Shown here piece by piece: positions 1 through 11,188 of a stretch of 64,000 bases of DNA; within the stretch, counting starts at the first letter, position 1, and each line of letters starts with the position of its first letter. A model generated the notes under the pieces. The model was not told the DNA's origin. It did not search any database and saw only the letters and a list, made by a program, of their open reading frames with translations. A program made the translations under genes and the position numbers. The stretch is taken from the NCBI RefSeq assembly GCF_001653235.2, contig NC_035792.1, positions 62,001 to 126,000 of the forward strand. Reading direction: 5' to 3'. This DNA comes from Pochonia chlamydosporia 170 (taxonomy: Eukaryota; Ascomycota; Sordariomycetes; Hypocreales; Clavicipitaceae).

Positions 1-1406
1 AGTGGTGTTGGGACCTGGTGATAGTCAGTGGTGTACGTGATCTAACTGGCAAAAACATCGGATTGCTTAACAAAGCATTCCTTCACCAAAAGGCTCTGGG
101 AAGCCAGTGTCCCTGGCACTGGCGTTGTGTCTTGGTTGGGTTTGTAGCAGACACGACTGAGTTTTGTGGATCAACCAGGGCATCAGCAACTATGCTCCTA
201 TGAGAAGCTTTCTGGCATGCGATGATGACCTGGGATACATAATTGGAGCTCCGCAAATTACGAGGCATTGAATTCAGTGTATGACGTTGCGAGCTCCTGT
301 AAAGTTTGATGCAACAACGATCACGGGGGGGGGACAATGCATCCATCGTTGGTAAAGCCTCTTCAACATACAACAACTGGCAAGTCCTTTTCGTTCCCTA
401 CCCCGAGCCCTGCGACCAGGGGATTGATAGAGAAACGTGGACTCAACTAGGCCAGCTGTGGACTATAAGGTATGTTGCAAGTGCTTGTGCTCCGAGGCGT
501 GGCGCGAGGTCGAAATTTGCTCGGGGCCCGTGGACAATGCGGCAGAACTTGGTGCCTGCCTTCTACACAAACAACTGTGCTTTCGCCCAATGGGAGGCTG
601 CAAACCGTGTAGCACCCAGAAAGGCGTAGCACGCGTGTCAAAGTAGTGTAGCACCCTTATCAATGGCCATTAAGATTCTCGAGCAATATCCGTTCTACAC
701 AGCCGCATCCACACAAGTATTCGACCAACTACAGGCCTAACACAACACTGTCTGTGGGAGCTACTTATACACAGCACCTACAGGCCTACAGGCCTACAGG
801 CCTTCTACTACGATCTGTATCGGGCCTGGCTGTTTTGGACGAAAAAGGGAATACAGCCAATCGGAGTCGCTGCGTACACCTGGGTTGTCCTTTTTGGACT
901 AAAACCCTCATTTAATTTCCACCGTCACATCTCATCACATGAATTATCCCCCATTTTCACTCAAAAAGTGTTTTTTTTATAGCGTTACCAAGTGTAACGG
1001 TTCAAGCGAGTATATTGACAACTGGCTAGAACGACTAGAACGAGTATCCAAAGCTAAGGAGGAAAGAAAGAAGAGAACAAGAATGCAAGAGCTCGCAGAG
1101 CTCTTGTAGGCTTGTGAGCTTGCTTCTGCTAATCTCGCTTGTTGCTGGGGGTTACCAGTGACAAGGTTGGAGACGAAGGCGAGAGCTCCAGCCGAGTCAC
1201 CATCGGGTTCAGCCCGTTACACCAAGGCCCAATGCTATTGTAGTAGTACTGCAGTGCTATTCCAGTGTCCTCTTTTCTTGACGAATATCACCACTTGCCT
1301 CACCACCGAGGCTACTGGATATTAAAACCCCTTCCATACAATGTCCATCGCAAACTTCAACTAGTGGGGAGAAAGCGACTAAGGCGGTTGATGTATATGT
1401 ACGTTG
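1..1406. other. non-coding stretch, no supported gene
   Basis: I see no ORF with recognisable protein character here. Short open frames overlap on both strands without a shared signal. Visible low-level structure: a 10-bp tandem repeat (CTACAGGCCT-like, roughly 779-803) that is itself partly palindromic, and AT-rich sequence around 900-1020. Confidence 0.5.
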
Positions 1407-1497
1407 GCAATGGCTGAATGTGGAGGGAGGGGGGGAGGGGGGGAGGGGGACGGAAGCGTACGAATAGAGATTTGCGTAAGTTACAAATAAAGACTGT
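1407..1497. repeat. degenerate MULE terminal sequence
   Basis: This stretch runs from GGCTGAATGTGG through a G-rich tract to CGAATAGAGATTTG and then AAAGACTGTC. The same blocks, in the same order, form the right inverted terminus of MULE1 at 37865-37927. Here the G-tract is expanded and several bases differ, and no partner terminus or transposase is visible nearby. It is best read as one end of an old relative of MULE1, or of a non-autonomous derivative. Confidence 0.55.
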
Positions 1498-2134
1498 CTA
1501 TTTTGAAGGCATTGAAGTTCGTGGCTGCACACAGTACAAATCACAACACGCACTGTACAATCTGACAGCTGCACGCATGATTGGATGATTGATTGGGTAG
1601 TGGCAATGCAACGCAATGCTGCCAGACCGCCTCATCGAAGCCATAACTGAGCGAGCCTCTCCAGCAACGCTGTGTCCCTCCCTCATCCAGTTCATGTGCG
1701 TCAACTCTCGCTTGATTTATGTGCGCTTGATCTCCTTCTCGCCGGATTTCAATATCGAGCAATTAGCCGTTAGTGGCCTCATTGTTTCGGCTAAGAGGTG
1801 ACGTGCGTATCAACGTCCTTGAGCCCTTTGCCTCGGCTTGCATTTTCATGTGGTACCCGCTACATTACTTCGACACTACATAATGCTGTTTCATAATGCT
1901 GTTTCGTGTGAGAAATCGCTCTGTTTTCGAATCGCACTCACGAACACGTCGCGGTATCTAGTCGTTGCAACAAATTGACTGCTCACTATTTTAGATCTGC
2001 CACAGGATTTGCTTTCTAACCTCGTTTTGCTGAGCATTCGGAGCACTGTTGCGGAAAGATCACTCGGCCCATCTCAGCATTCATTCTCGTCTTGATGCTG
2101 ATTTTACTTCCCTTACTCAGCCGTTGCGGGATCT
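1498..2134. other. upstream region of the NLR gene
   Basis: No supported coding sequence. This region contains the presumed promoter of the gene starting at 2135. I could not identify a convincing TATA box or other element. Confidence 0.4.
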
Positions 2135-5100
2135 ATGGCTGGTGGGAAACACCTTGCGACAAGTACACCAACAAGCTCGCAGCAGCCGCCTGCGAAGCGG
2201 ACGTGTTGTGATACTGATGGCTGTTACCCATCGAACTCGCCACCAGTTGACGCGCCACAACGCGCCGCCTCCATCTCCAATAGCCTTACGAACGATAGAT
2301 ATACTGTGGGATGGACATGCGCCCTCCCTATCGAGCTTGCCGCTGCGGAGGAGATGCTGGATGAAGAGCATGAGACCCCACCAGACGGCTTGGATCCCAC
2401 TTCCTACACTCTGGGCAGTATTGTGAATCACAATGTAGTCATAGCATGCCTGCCGGCCGGGCAGACGGGCATATCCTCTGCAGCCACGGTTGCAACGCGA
2501 ATGAAATCCAAGTTCACGTCAATCCGCTTTAGCCTAGTGGTTGGGGTCGGCGGCGGGGTCCCAAGCACTGAAACAGATATACGACTTGGAGACGTGGTAA
2601 TTAGCCAACCATACCTGCAGCATGGAGGAGTGGTGCAGTACGACTTTGGGAAGACAGAGGAAGGTGGTCGCCTGGTACGGACAGGATCGCTTAACGCACC
2701 GCCGGCAGTACTACTTGGGGCTATCTCGAAGGTACGAGCGCTTCACTACCGGAATCGGCGCAAACTTGTCAGTTATATTTCTACCTTCGATCGGCTAGAA
2801 AGCTTCAGCCGTCATATGGCGGGACCCGATGTATTGTTCGAGGCAACGTATACCCATATTGGAGGAGCAACTTGTGAGTCATGCAGCAAGGAGAGGGAAA
2901 TAAAGCGCACTCTACGAAAGGATCAAGGTGTCGTGGTCCATTATGGTACAATTGCGTCAGGCAACCGGGTTATAAAGGATGGCGGTACCAGAGACAAGCT
3001 TAGCGCAAAGCTAGGTGGAGTAAAGTGCTTTGAAATGGAGGCTGCCGGACTAATGAACGACTTCCCTTGCCTTGTTATTCGAGGTATTTGCGACTATGCC
3101 GACTCGCACAAAAACAAGAAATGGCAGCCTTACGCGGCGGCTGCTGCTGCTGCATGTGCCAAGGAAATCTTATCGGTCATACCTGCAGCTGAAGAAGAAG
3201 TAACATGTATCAACGAGACTACTATGCATGTATGTGCACCTTTCCAAGTAGACGGGAATTTCTGATATGCTAATCTTTCCCCTGTGACAGGATATGCTCC
3301 GTTCCGCCATTGATGAGTTAAATCTAGATCAGTTACTTTCGATGTTATCAGGAGTGGACCAAGACCGGCACATGTCTGCAATACCAAGCCTGGATCCGAA
3401 TGATCATATGTTTTACTGGATCTTTAAGAACATGGACTTTACCCAATGGAGGTCTGCTAAACGTTCCCAAGTGCTTTGCCTCTGGGCGGAGCCCAATCGC
3501 AACATCTCCCAAGTCTCATCGTACATTATTGGCCAAGAGAAGAAGGCAAACCGTCTTGTTCTATACTTTTTCTGCTCAGCTGCAATTAAGAGCAAACCCA
3601 TTGTCACTACTTTCGTTCACACACTTATTCAGCAGTTGGTCCGCTGTTTGCCGAGAAGCAAGGGCATAATGATCATCCGAAGCTTCCTCCATAGTCTCCT
3701 TCAAGAGGCTTTCCAAACCGAGGCAGTTCCAAACCAGAAAGATCGGGTCTTTAATGGGAAAGGACTTTCAAAAAGCATTCAGAATATCCTCGATGGTGCC
3801 GGGGCCGATGAAGTTTTAACTGCATTAAAGATGGTACTAGATGATGACGAGCAACGAGATTTTTTGATTGTCGTTGACGGGTTAGGCAAAGTTGAGCGGG
3901 AGAGGTTTGAATTCATTACTTATGTTGGCGCACTCGTAAAACATCTGCAGCAACGGAACTCGAATTTTAAGACGCTGCTTACTGGTCAACAACTGGCTGA
4001 CATTAAGGATCTCCTAGCTGGATTACCTTGCATTGAATATGATAAAGAAAGAAGAGGTTTGACCACTCCCAATCCATCTTCTAACACCAGAACATACCGG
4101 CACTGACGAGTACAGAGTGCTTAGCTAGCCTTCACTTTGATAATACGCGATACGACAAGATTTCGCAAGAGCACAAAGGTTCCTTCGAGTGGATCTGGGC
4201 GCATAACGAGTACAGGAATTGGTCTGCTCCCGACACTTCCCGACTACTATATATCCAAGGGAAACCCGGCAGCGGCAAAAGCACCCTTACGAAATATTTA
4301 AATCATAATCTGCTAAAGCAGGAGCCGGCTGCAAATTCAGCTATTATAGCGAGGTTTTTTTATAGTTTCCGAGATGGTGAGCTTCAAAGAAGTCATTACA
4401 ATATGCTTTTGTCAATTCTGTATGATATTTTGCATCAGGACGAAGCCTTCTTTTACCATCAATTTCAAACTGAATATCGGGCCCTGCGTAACCCTAGGAT
4501 TAGATTTATTTGGGATTACGCGTCGTTAAAAAGAATTCTGAAGTCATTACAGAATTATTCAACAATGAAGCGATTATATCTGATTATCGATGCAGTGGAT
4601 GAATCCGAGGAATCTGACAGGCGCGATATTCTCGGCCTTTTGTTGGAGCTTTGTTCCAAAACGAATCACTGCGTCACCAAGGTATTCGTTGCCAGTCGGC
4701 CAGTGGCACAACTCGAAGCTCGCAAAGGCCGATGTCATAATTTTATAAGACTACAAGACGAGACACAAGCAGACATCGCTAATTTCGCTCATTCCTTGCT
4801 GGATGGTCTCAATCTTACGTTTCTCCTTGCTCGGGCGGCTGAGTACGTCGTTCGGAGTGCTCAGGGGGTTTTCCTATGGGTAAAATTGATTGCCGAGGAG
4901 TTAGTGAACTCTCACGAGGAAGGCTGCTCTGAGGAAGACATCTTTGACTTGCTCAAACAGCTTCCAACTGAGCTGGAGGACTTGTACGAGCGCATGCTCG
5001 AGAAAATGAAGGGGAACAAGTTATATCTCTCTGATGCGGTTAAAATATTCCGATTTGTTCTCTTCGCAATACGGCCTCTTACTGTGGACGAAATCCTCCA

Positions 5101-6500
5101 CGCTCTTGGTATACCAGATGATCCTGGCCCCGAACCCAAATTCACTGCCTCAGATGATTCTTTTCCGAGCGACGTATTATATCTTGCGGGGGCAATTTCT
5201 TAGAAATCAAGCGACATCATGGTACTGACTTAAACTTTACTGGACTCTTCTACCCTCAAACTAACAACCTGTAGGGAAAGGAACAGTTCAAGTTATGCAT
5301 CAAACCGTCCGTGAGTTCTTCCTCAAGGATGGTGGATTTGTGGCAAATTCTGCTTTCAAGATATGCGAGAAAGAAGCTCACATTTGCATATCTGTAACTT
5401 GTGTGCGGTATCTCATGCTCTGTGCGGCAAACACCTCTCTTGTGGAGAGACTGCCAGATATCAAATCTTGGACTTCTGCACAATTCCAGGCCTATACGCG
5501 ATACCTAGACGCAAGACCACTGGCGATATATGTACTCAACTATCTCAAACATCACATCGACTGCTGCAGACAAGATGCCAACGTGGAACGTGTCGCTTCT
5601 CAGTTCATTAACAACTTGACCTACGATCCGGCCGCTACCCTGTTGGAGAAATGGACTGGTTCACAGTTAAACAGAAATCCCTTTAGCAGCGAACAGGTTG
5701 CTATCGCGAAGGACTTTAGAGCCAAAGCCTTACATGCTGCTGTTCGGAACCGATTTTCTATCGCAGTTGAAGTGTTGTTGGCGGCTAGCGCAGACATCGA
5801 GTCCGCGGATAAGTATGGTCGGACGCCCCTACTGTTAGCCGCCGAGAACGGGTATGGTGATATCGTTAAGGTATTGACCGATAATGGCGCCAACGTCAAC
5901 TCCCAGGACCACGAGTATGGTCGGACACCGCTTTCATGGGCTGCCGCGAACGGGTACGAGGCCATCGTCAAGGTGCTGGTCGAGAATGGCGCCAACATCA
6001 ACTCCCAGGACCGCGACTTTGGTCGGACCCCGCTGTGGTGGGCCGCCGCGAACAGGCACGAGGCCATCGTCAAGGTGTTAGTCGAGAAGGGCGCCAACGT
6101 CGAGTCCGCGGATAAGTATGGTCGGACCCCGCTACTCTTCGCTGCTGAGAATGGGCGCGGGGCCATCGTCAAGGTGCTGGTCGAGAATGGCGCCAACATC
6201 AACTCACAGGACTGGGAGTATGGTCGGACGTCGCTATGCTGGGCCGCCGCGAATGGCCATGAGGCCATCGTCAAGGTGCTAGTCGAGAAACGCGCCGACG
6301 TCGAGTCCGCAGATAAGTATGATCGGACACCGCTACTCTTAGCCGCCGAGAAAGGGTACGAGACTATTGTCAAGGTGCTAGTCGAGAATGGCGCCAACAT
6401 CAACTGCCAGGGCCGCGACTTTGGTCGGACTCCGCTATGGTTGGCCGCCAAGAACGGGCACGAGGCCGTTGTAAAGCTGCTACAACGCACAACTCGATAA
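2135..6500 (+). CDS. NLR-type protein: PNP-like / NACHT / ankyrin, one frameshift
   Basis: Fungal NLR-like intracellular receptor. Exons inferred: 2135-3229, 3291-4056, 4116-5221, 5275-6500; all introns are 53-61 bp with GT-AG ends and CTAAT/CTAAC branch sites, and the phases fit. Exon 1 encodes a nucleoside phosphorylase-like domain (GVGGGVP near residue 140, DIRLGDVV, FEMEAAGLM, RGICDYADS). Exon 2 holds an NTPase-like module with a Walker B-like strand (FLIVVDGLGK) but no P-loop lysine. Exon 3 holds a canonical NACHT (GKPGSGKST at about 4258; LYLIIDAVDES). Exon 4 holds ankyrin repeats. Near 5170 the frame must move by one base: CGGNFLEIK, a motif of this family, and the exon 4 splice lie in the new frame. 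Adding one base makes the total a multiple of three (about 1397 aa). So there is a single 1-bp loss, from mutation or assembly error. Known role of the family: non-self recognition/immunity; role here is inferred. Confidence 0.85.
5735..6490 (+). repeat. ankyrin repeat array, near-identical units
   Basis: About eight consecutive 33-34 residue ankyrin units (RTPLxxAAxNGxxxIVKVL core). They belong to two recurring classes, one ending ADKYG and one ending in NSQD plus EYG or DFG. The DNA of the units is nearly identical over roughly 100 bp. Such homogeneity indicates recent amplification or concerted evolution, known for repeat domains of fungal NLRs. Confidence 0.85.
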
Positions 6501-6754
6501 CTACGGTACTCACCAAGAGTACAGGCATATCTGTGTGTAAGTGGGCGTGGTAGTAGCGGCGTGGACCGTTTTTACTTAGTCAAATTCGACTTGCATCAAA
6601 ATTTGGGTTCCAGCGCGCACCGCCAACCAACGGCAAACTTCTGTGAGCTAAAAATTACATCAATAGATAGCCAAGAGCGCAAAGATTTTGTACATTAATT
6701 TATTTTTAATGCAAATTGTGATGCGATCGTTTTATCCTGAATTAAAAGCCGGAT
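6501..6754. other. intergenic, nothing recognised
   Basis: AT-rich spacer between the NLR stop codon and the LINE fragment. No gene or repeat is recognised. Confidence 0.4.
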
Positions 6755-7443
6755 TTGACGTTCAAAATCTGTGCAGAACACAGCACCATCCGGGCTTCCT
6801 CTGTTTTAGCCCCGTCGACAGTTGGACTAATAATATAACACGACCACGAGTACTAACCTACGTACGGATAGCTAGGAATATCCAAGCTGAACAACTTCTC
6901 CCAGCACGTCACCGAGACCTTCTCTGGGTTAAAGTGAATGGAACCGTGATCCTTAACATCTACAACAGGCCAGAGGAGGAAACCTCACTGGATGTTATTG
7001 AGTCATGGACCCCCGCCAAACCGATGCATTGTCGCAGGAGACATGAACGCATTCCATCCATCGTGGCAAGCAGACCGGGGGGCATCACAGGATGGCACAA
7101 GGATCTTCAACTGGACTCAAGAACACGACCTAGTCCTCCTTAATGACCCTGAAACCTCAACCACAATGCCAAGGCTAAACAAAAGATCTAGCGCAATTGA
7201 CCTAGTCTTCTCCAACATCTCTACAGCTACTACAACCGTGGAAGAACATCTCACCACTGGATCGCTGCATTACACGATCGGTACAGAGATTCCAGACAAC
7301 GAGAGCAGCCCTAGGACCTCGGGGAAAGTCCACGTCACTCTACCAGAGGAAATTAAGGCTTTTACGAAACACGTGGCCGGCGCAGCCCTGTCACTACCAA
7401 CGTTCATCCGCACCAGACAAGATATTGATGATACTGCTAGACA
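6755..7443 (+). pseudogene. Tad-like LINE endonuclease fragment (copy 1)
   Basis: Encodes part of an AP-like endonuclease (EEP) domain of a Tad-clade LINE: HHPGF and FSPVDSW, then RPRVLTYVR, VNGTVILNIYNRP, CIVAGDMNAFHP, and DLVFSN. It is truncated at both ends. A one-base insertion in the C run near 7010 (five C where the second copy at 33.7 kb has four) moves the downstream half into another frame. It ends at 7443, where the hAT terminus begins. Non-functional. The left edge is approximate, set where endonuclease similarity becomes visible. Confidence 0.8.
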
Positions 7444-9982
7444 GTGATGTAATTAATCGGGGCGATTAATTAGCGATTCATTGAATCTGAATCCAAGCCC
7501 AGGATTAATTATCTGAATCGGGCTCTCCAGGATTAATTAAGTTTCAGCGATTAATTAAAGTGGGACCAGTGTCCAACTCGTGCATATGGTTGGTTGGTCA
7601 TGACACGACCTCTGTGTCTTGTCGGGCACAATGCATCGCTTTTCGCAGGTTAACCGCAGCAATACTGGTACCATGGCGGCTAATGTAGCTCTATTTGCCC
7701 GTTCTGCCGATGACGACTATTTGGCGGTGCCAGAGAAGCCCGTCGAGGACGCCGACACCACCGCGGAGTCCTCTCAATTCTCAGAATCCTCTTCTCCCCT
7801 AGCGCGTAGAAAACGTGTCCGCACCCCTACTGCGCTCAACATTTGGGCAGAGAGCCGTCAGCCAAATCGCCATGAGCCCGAACGCAACAAGCATGGCCAG
7901 AAGATATGGTATTGCAAGCGTTGCTCCTATTCCCAGGCTGCCCATAACAGAGTCCGTGGCCATCTGCGGGATAAGCACTGCGTACTGATTTTCGAGCACC
8001 AGTCAGCTAAGAAGCTTGGACAGGGAGTCGCAATTGACAGACTGTTTAGACAGCAAGCCGCGAGACAAAACGGACAGGATGTTGAGCGGGAGAGATACCT
8101 TCGTGCATCAGTCGATGAAGTCGCGTATAATCAAGCGCTGGTGAACCTTATCACGGCGCATAGTCTTCCCCATAGCCTGGTCGAGTGGCCCGAATGGTAT
8201 GCTCTACTTCACACGGTGAACCACATGGCCCCAAGAGTTGTCACACACAGCCGTGGGCAAGTTCCAAAGCTGTTGGAGGCGAGCTTCGCCACACATCGCG
8301 AGAACTTGATATCAAGGCTCATAGCCTCGCCTACGCAAATACACTTCAGCATTGACATCTGGTCCTCCCCAAACCACCATAGCTTTCTTGCAATCGTGGC
8401 TCACTATATTGACCTAGCAAGCCGGCAACTACGAAAAGCCTTGCTTGCCCTGCGAGAGCTCGAAGGTTCTCACACCGGTGAAGCTATTGCAGAGACGTTC
8501 CTCCAGGTCGTCGATTCCTACGGTGTCCGCGCCAAGATGGGATACTTTACGCTTCTTAACGCTTACAACAATGACACAATGATGCACACTGTTGCCGAGA
8601 CCTGTGGCTTCAATTCCACTCATCGAAGACTTCGCTGTAACGGCCATATCATAAATCTGGCCGTGCAGGCGTTTCTGTTCGGTAAGAACAAGGAGGCTTC
8701 TGATGAGGCATTGCGTCAAGTTTCACGGCTGTCCCGCAGGGAACAGGAGGGAGCTGTTGGAAGAGCGGAGACGGCAACTGCCTGGCGGCAATATGGGGCA
8801 CTCGGTATGCTGCACAATCTTGTGGTGTGGATTCGCTCATCAACCCAGCGTTACCAAGCGTTCCTGCAGGCTGCTGGCCGTATGATCCCCGCAGGACAAC
8901 TCGACGAGATGGAACTCTTGGTATCGAATGATTCATGTAGCCATCGCACTCCGCAAAGAGCTTAACAGCTTTATGGATGATCGTTATTCAGAGAGTGACA
9001 TCAGATTTGATTACCTCCATCCAGAACACTGGCAGGAGCTCCAAGAGATCCACGATTTTCTACAACCTTTCTATGAGATTACTAAAGACACTCAATGGGA
9101 CAAGACGTCTTTGGATGAGGTGATTTGCTCCATGGACTTTCTTGTTACGCATTACAAAGCAGCCATGGAGCAATTCCAGCACAACACTACCATGGTTGAT
9201 CGCATTATGACCAGCTGGTACAAGTTCGACGATTACTATACGCGTACAGATGACACACCAGTCTACGCTGCGGCAATCTTGCTTCATCCTAGCCTCAGAG
9301 AAGCACATCTGAAGGAGGCATGGAAGGACCAACCTCAATACATTGGCCCAGCGATTGCGGCCGTGCGCAAGCTATGGGATGATTTCAAGCCGCAGCAAGA
9401 GCCAGAAATCGAGGAGGACCTTTCGGCTTACGAGGCATACAAGAAACGGATCTACCAAAAGTCATCTTGCCATGATGAATTCAGCCGATTCATCGAGGGT
9501 CCAACGCTGCCAATTGGCGACTCTTCTGCCCTTTCTTGGTGGCTTGAGCCGACGCAGCAAACCTCCTACCCCTCTCTCTATCATCTTGCAATAAATATTT
9601 TCTCGATACCAGCGATGTCAGCGGAAGCCGAACGCGTGTTTAGTGGGGCCCGACGTACGGTTTCTTGGGATAGAGGTCGGCTCTCTGCACAGATAGTGGA
9701 GTATACGGAGTGCTTGAAACACTGGATTAAGAGCGGGCTCCTGGACCAGCCATATATGATTCCTGAACCAATGGACGCTGAGTTGGATTCTAGAGACATA
9801 GAAATGTTGTCTGAGGGTATTGAACCCCGTGTAGTCCCATTAGAATAAACATATGGGCGTTTCGACGGATCGGGAGCTAATTAATCGTTGAATCCGATAA
9901 TTAATCCTGAATCCGAGGCGGGATTCAGTAATTAATCTGAATCCAGGTTCGGATTCAGATTAATTGATTAATTACATGCCTG
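7442..9982 (+). mobile_element. hAT DNA transposon with terminal inverted repeats
   Basis: The left end CAGTGATGTAATTAATC (7442-7458) matches the reverse complement of the right end (9966-9982) at 15 of 17 positions, with the CAG start usual for hAT ends. Both subterminal regions are packed with ATTAATTA and GGATTCAG-type motifs. The 8-bp flanks (7434-7441 and 9983-9990) do not match, so there is no visible target duplication. LINE homology stops exactly at the left end, but no LINE sequence resumes at the right, implying a later deletion or rearrangement. Confidence 0.8.
7631..9848 (+). pseudogene. hAT transposase, frameshifted
   Basis: Transposase of the 7442-9982 element. In order: BED-type zinc finger (CKRCSYSQAAHNRVRGHLRDKH, near residue 95), first RNase H-like strand (SIDIWSSPNHHSFLAI), insertion domain, CNGHIINLA motif, and the C-terminal dimerisation region (SAEAERVFSGARRTVSWDR). 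Two lesions are visible. A +1 frameshift near 8885-8897 separates RMIP from the family motif DNSTRWNSWY, which is intact in the next frame. In addition, the position of the second catalytic aspartate (normally LDNA) reads LLNA. The element therefore cannot mobilise itself. ATG at 7631 is taken as the start because the open frame before it has no ATG. Confidence 0.8.
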
Positions 9983-10803
9983 ACCGAAACAGACTGAATG
10001 TTTCAATAAAAAAACAAAACCGAGGTCATGTTTCAGTTTCAACGTATAGTTCCATCACTGACTGAGATGTCTGTCGATGGAACTCCCTTTACCTAATGAT
10101 CGAGCGCGCTCTCAAGCTAAGAGACCGTATTGATCGCTTTTGTATCGATCATGCGGAATCCATGCACGGTTCATCTAATAAGAAGGCGCAGTCGACGGAG
10201 GAATATGAATCCTTACTCAAGCATGACTCACTGACCGCTGACGACTGGGCGGTTTTGACTGAGATCGTAGCCTTCCTAGAGAAGTTCTACACCCTTACAA
10301 AGCGCGCGGAGGGGAGCAAATTGTCGTCTGATCGAGGCGTATTGTCTGACTATATGACAATCCTCAATATCCTTTTGAAGCATGTCCGGGAGTACCGTGA
10401 CGACTTTAATTTCAGAGCCGAAAATCCAGATCTAACCTCTCCTGGCATCCGCCAACTCTGTGCATGTATCGTCAATTGCTGGACGAAGCTGGATGAGTAC
10501 TTTGCAATGGTCAATGATACGCCGGCCCACTACGCTGCTATCGTGACGAATCCTCAAATGAAGTGGAAGTACTTTGAGAGGCAGTGGAAGGACGCGCACC
10601 TTTGGAAGGATGCCACCGACCCTGAATCCTGGCTTCCGGGCGGCAAAAGGGCACTAAATTCGCTCTGGGAAGAGTACAAAAACCTACCCGTTGCAGGACC
10701 GTCTGTCGGCTCTAAGAGGGCCAGGACTGCGGATGATTTCGAGCTTGAAACAGATATGACCCAGTGGGATGAGGAAGAAATGGATGAGCTCGAAACCTGG
10801 CTT
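9983..10803 (+). pseudogene. second hAT transposase fragment (Restless-like)
   Basis: A different hAT family from the element to its left. The readable frame starts upstream of 10096 with RWNSLYLMIERALKLRD, a canonical hAT block, and runs through FLEKFYTLTKR, KLDEYF, and NDTPAHYAAIVTNP to an acidic stretch at DEEEMDELETWL. The N-terminal zinc finger, first catalytic strand and C-terminal dimerisation domain are all missing. It ends where a 32-bp direct duplication begins. Confidence 0.75.
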
Positions 10804-10867
10804 TGCCTTGAGGAACGAAGAGACGAAAGGTGCCTTGCCTTGAGGAACGAAGAGACGAAAGGTCTTA
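10804..10867. repeat. 32-bp direct duplication with GCCTTGAGGAACGAA motif
   Basis: GCCTTGAGGAACGAA occurs at 10805-10819 and 10837-10851, each followed by GAGACGAAAGGT, so the unit is tandemly duplicated with a 32-bp period. The same 15-mer occurs inverted at 21205-21219 and at 63487-63501. Its position just left of the Helitron gene makes it a candidate terminal sequence, but no Helitron CTRR-hairpin end could be recognised. Confidence 0.6.
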
Positions 10868-11188
10868 TGCCCCGCCCCAGGACCATAACCTGCCTTCTCA
10901 TTGGTCGTTGATTAAGCGTCCCTTGTCATCATTTGTTTGGTCAGTCACTGTTGGTCAGTCACTGTCACGTCTCACTGGTTCCCTCCCTTCTGGGGGGGGG
11001 TTTTTTTATGGGTTTTTATCTCGTTTACGGGCGTTTATCTCGTTTGATCACTGACCGTCACCGGACCCTCCGCTCTCCGCCTTCACCTACACACGACCCT
11101 CATTGCGCGGTCTGTTGCTTTCGCGCCACTCGCGTCTTTTCGCCGCTTCACGGTGCAGTCTGCTAAGGTTTTTGTTCTACGCTCCTCC
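10868..11188. other. 3' flank of the Helitron gene
   Basis: Non-coding stretch downstream (minus strand) of the RepHel gene. It contains a short direct repeat (GGTCAGTCACTGT, twice near 10938-10966) and a G9/T7 homopolymer tract near 10992-11008. I could not locate a convincing Helitron 3' terminus. Confidence 0.4.

Noticed and set aside
779..803. CRISPR-like or telomeric repeat
   Set aside because: A simple 10-bp tandem repeat of three units in a eukaryotic sequence; no spacers and no TTAGGG pattern.
5171..5204. A tiny intron explaining the NLR frame change (GTATTA to TTAG)
   Set aside because: Only about 30 bp with no branch site; it would also remove the conserved CGGNFLE segment. A 1-bp loss is simpler.
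5621..6490. 289-codon minus-strand ORF
   Set aside because: Antisense shadow of the ankyrin array, long only because the repeats have biased codons.
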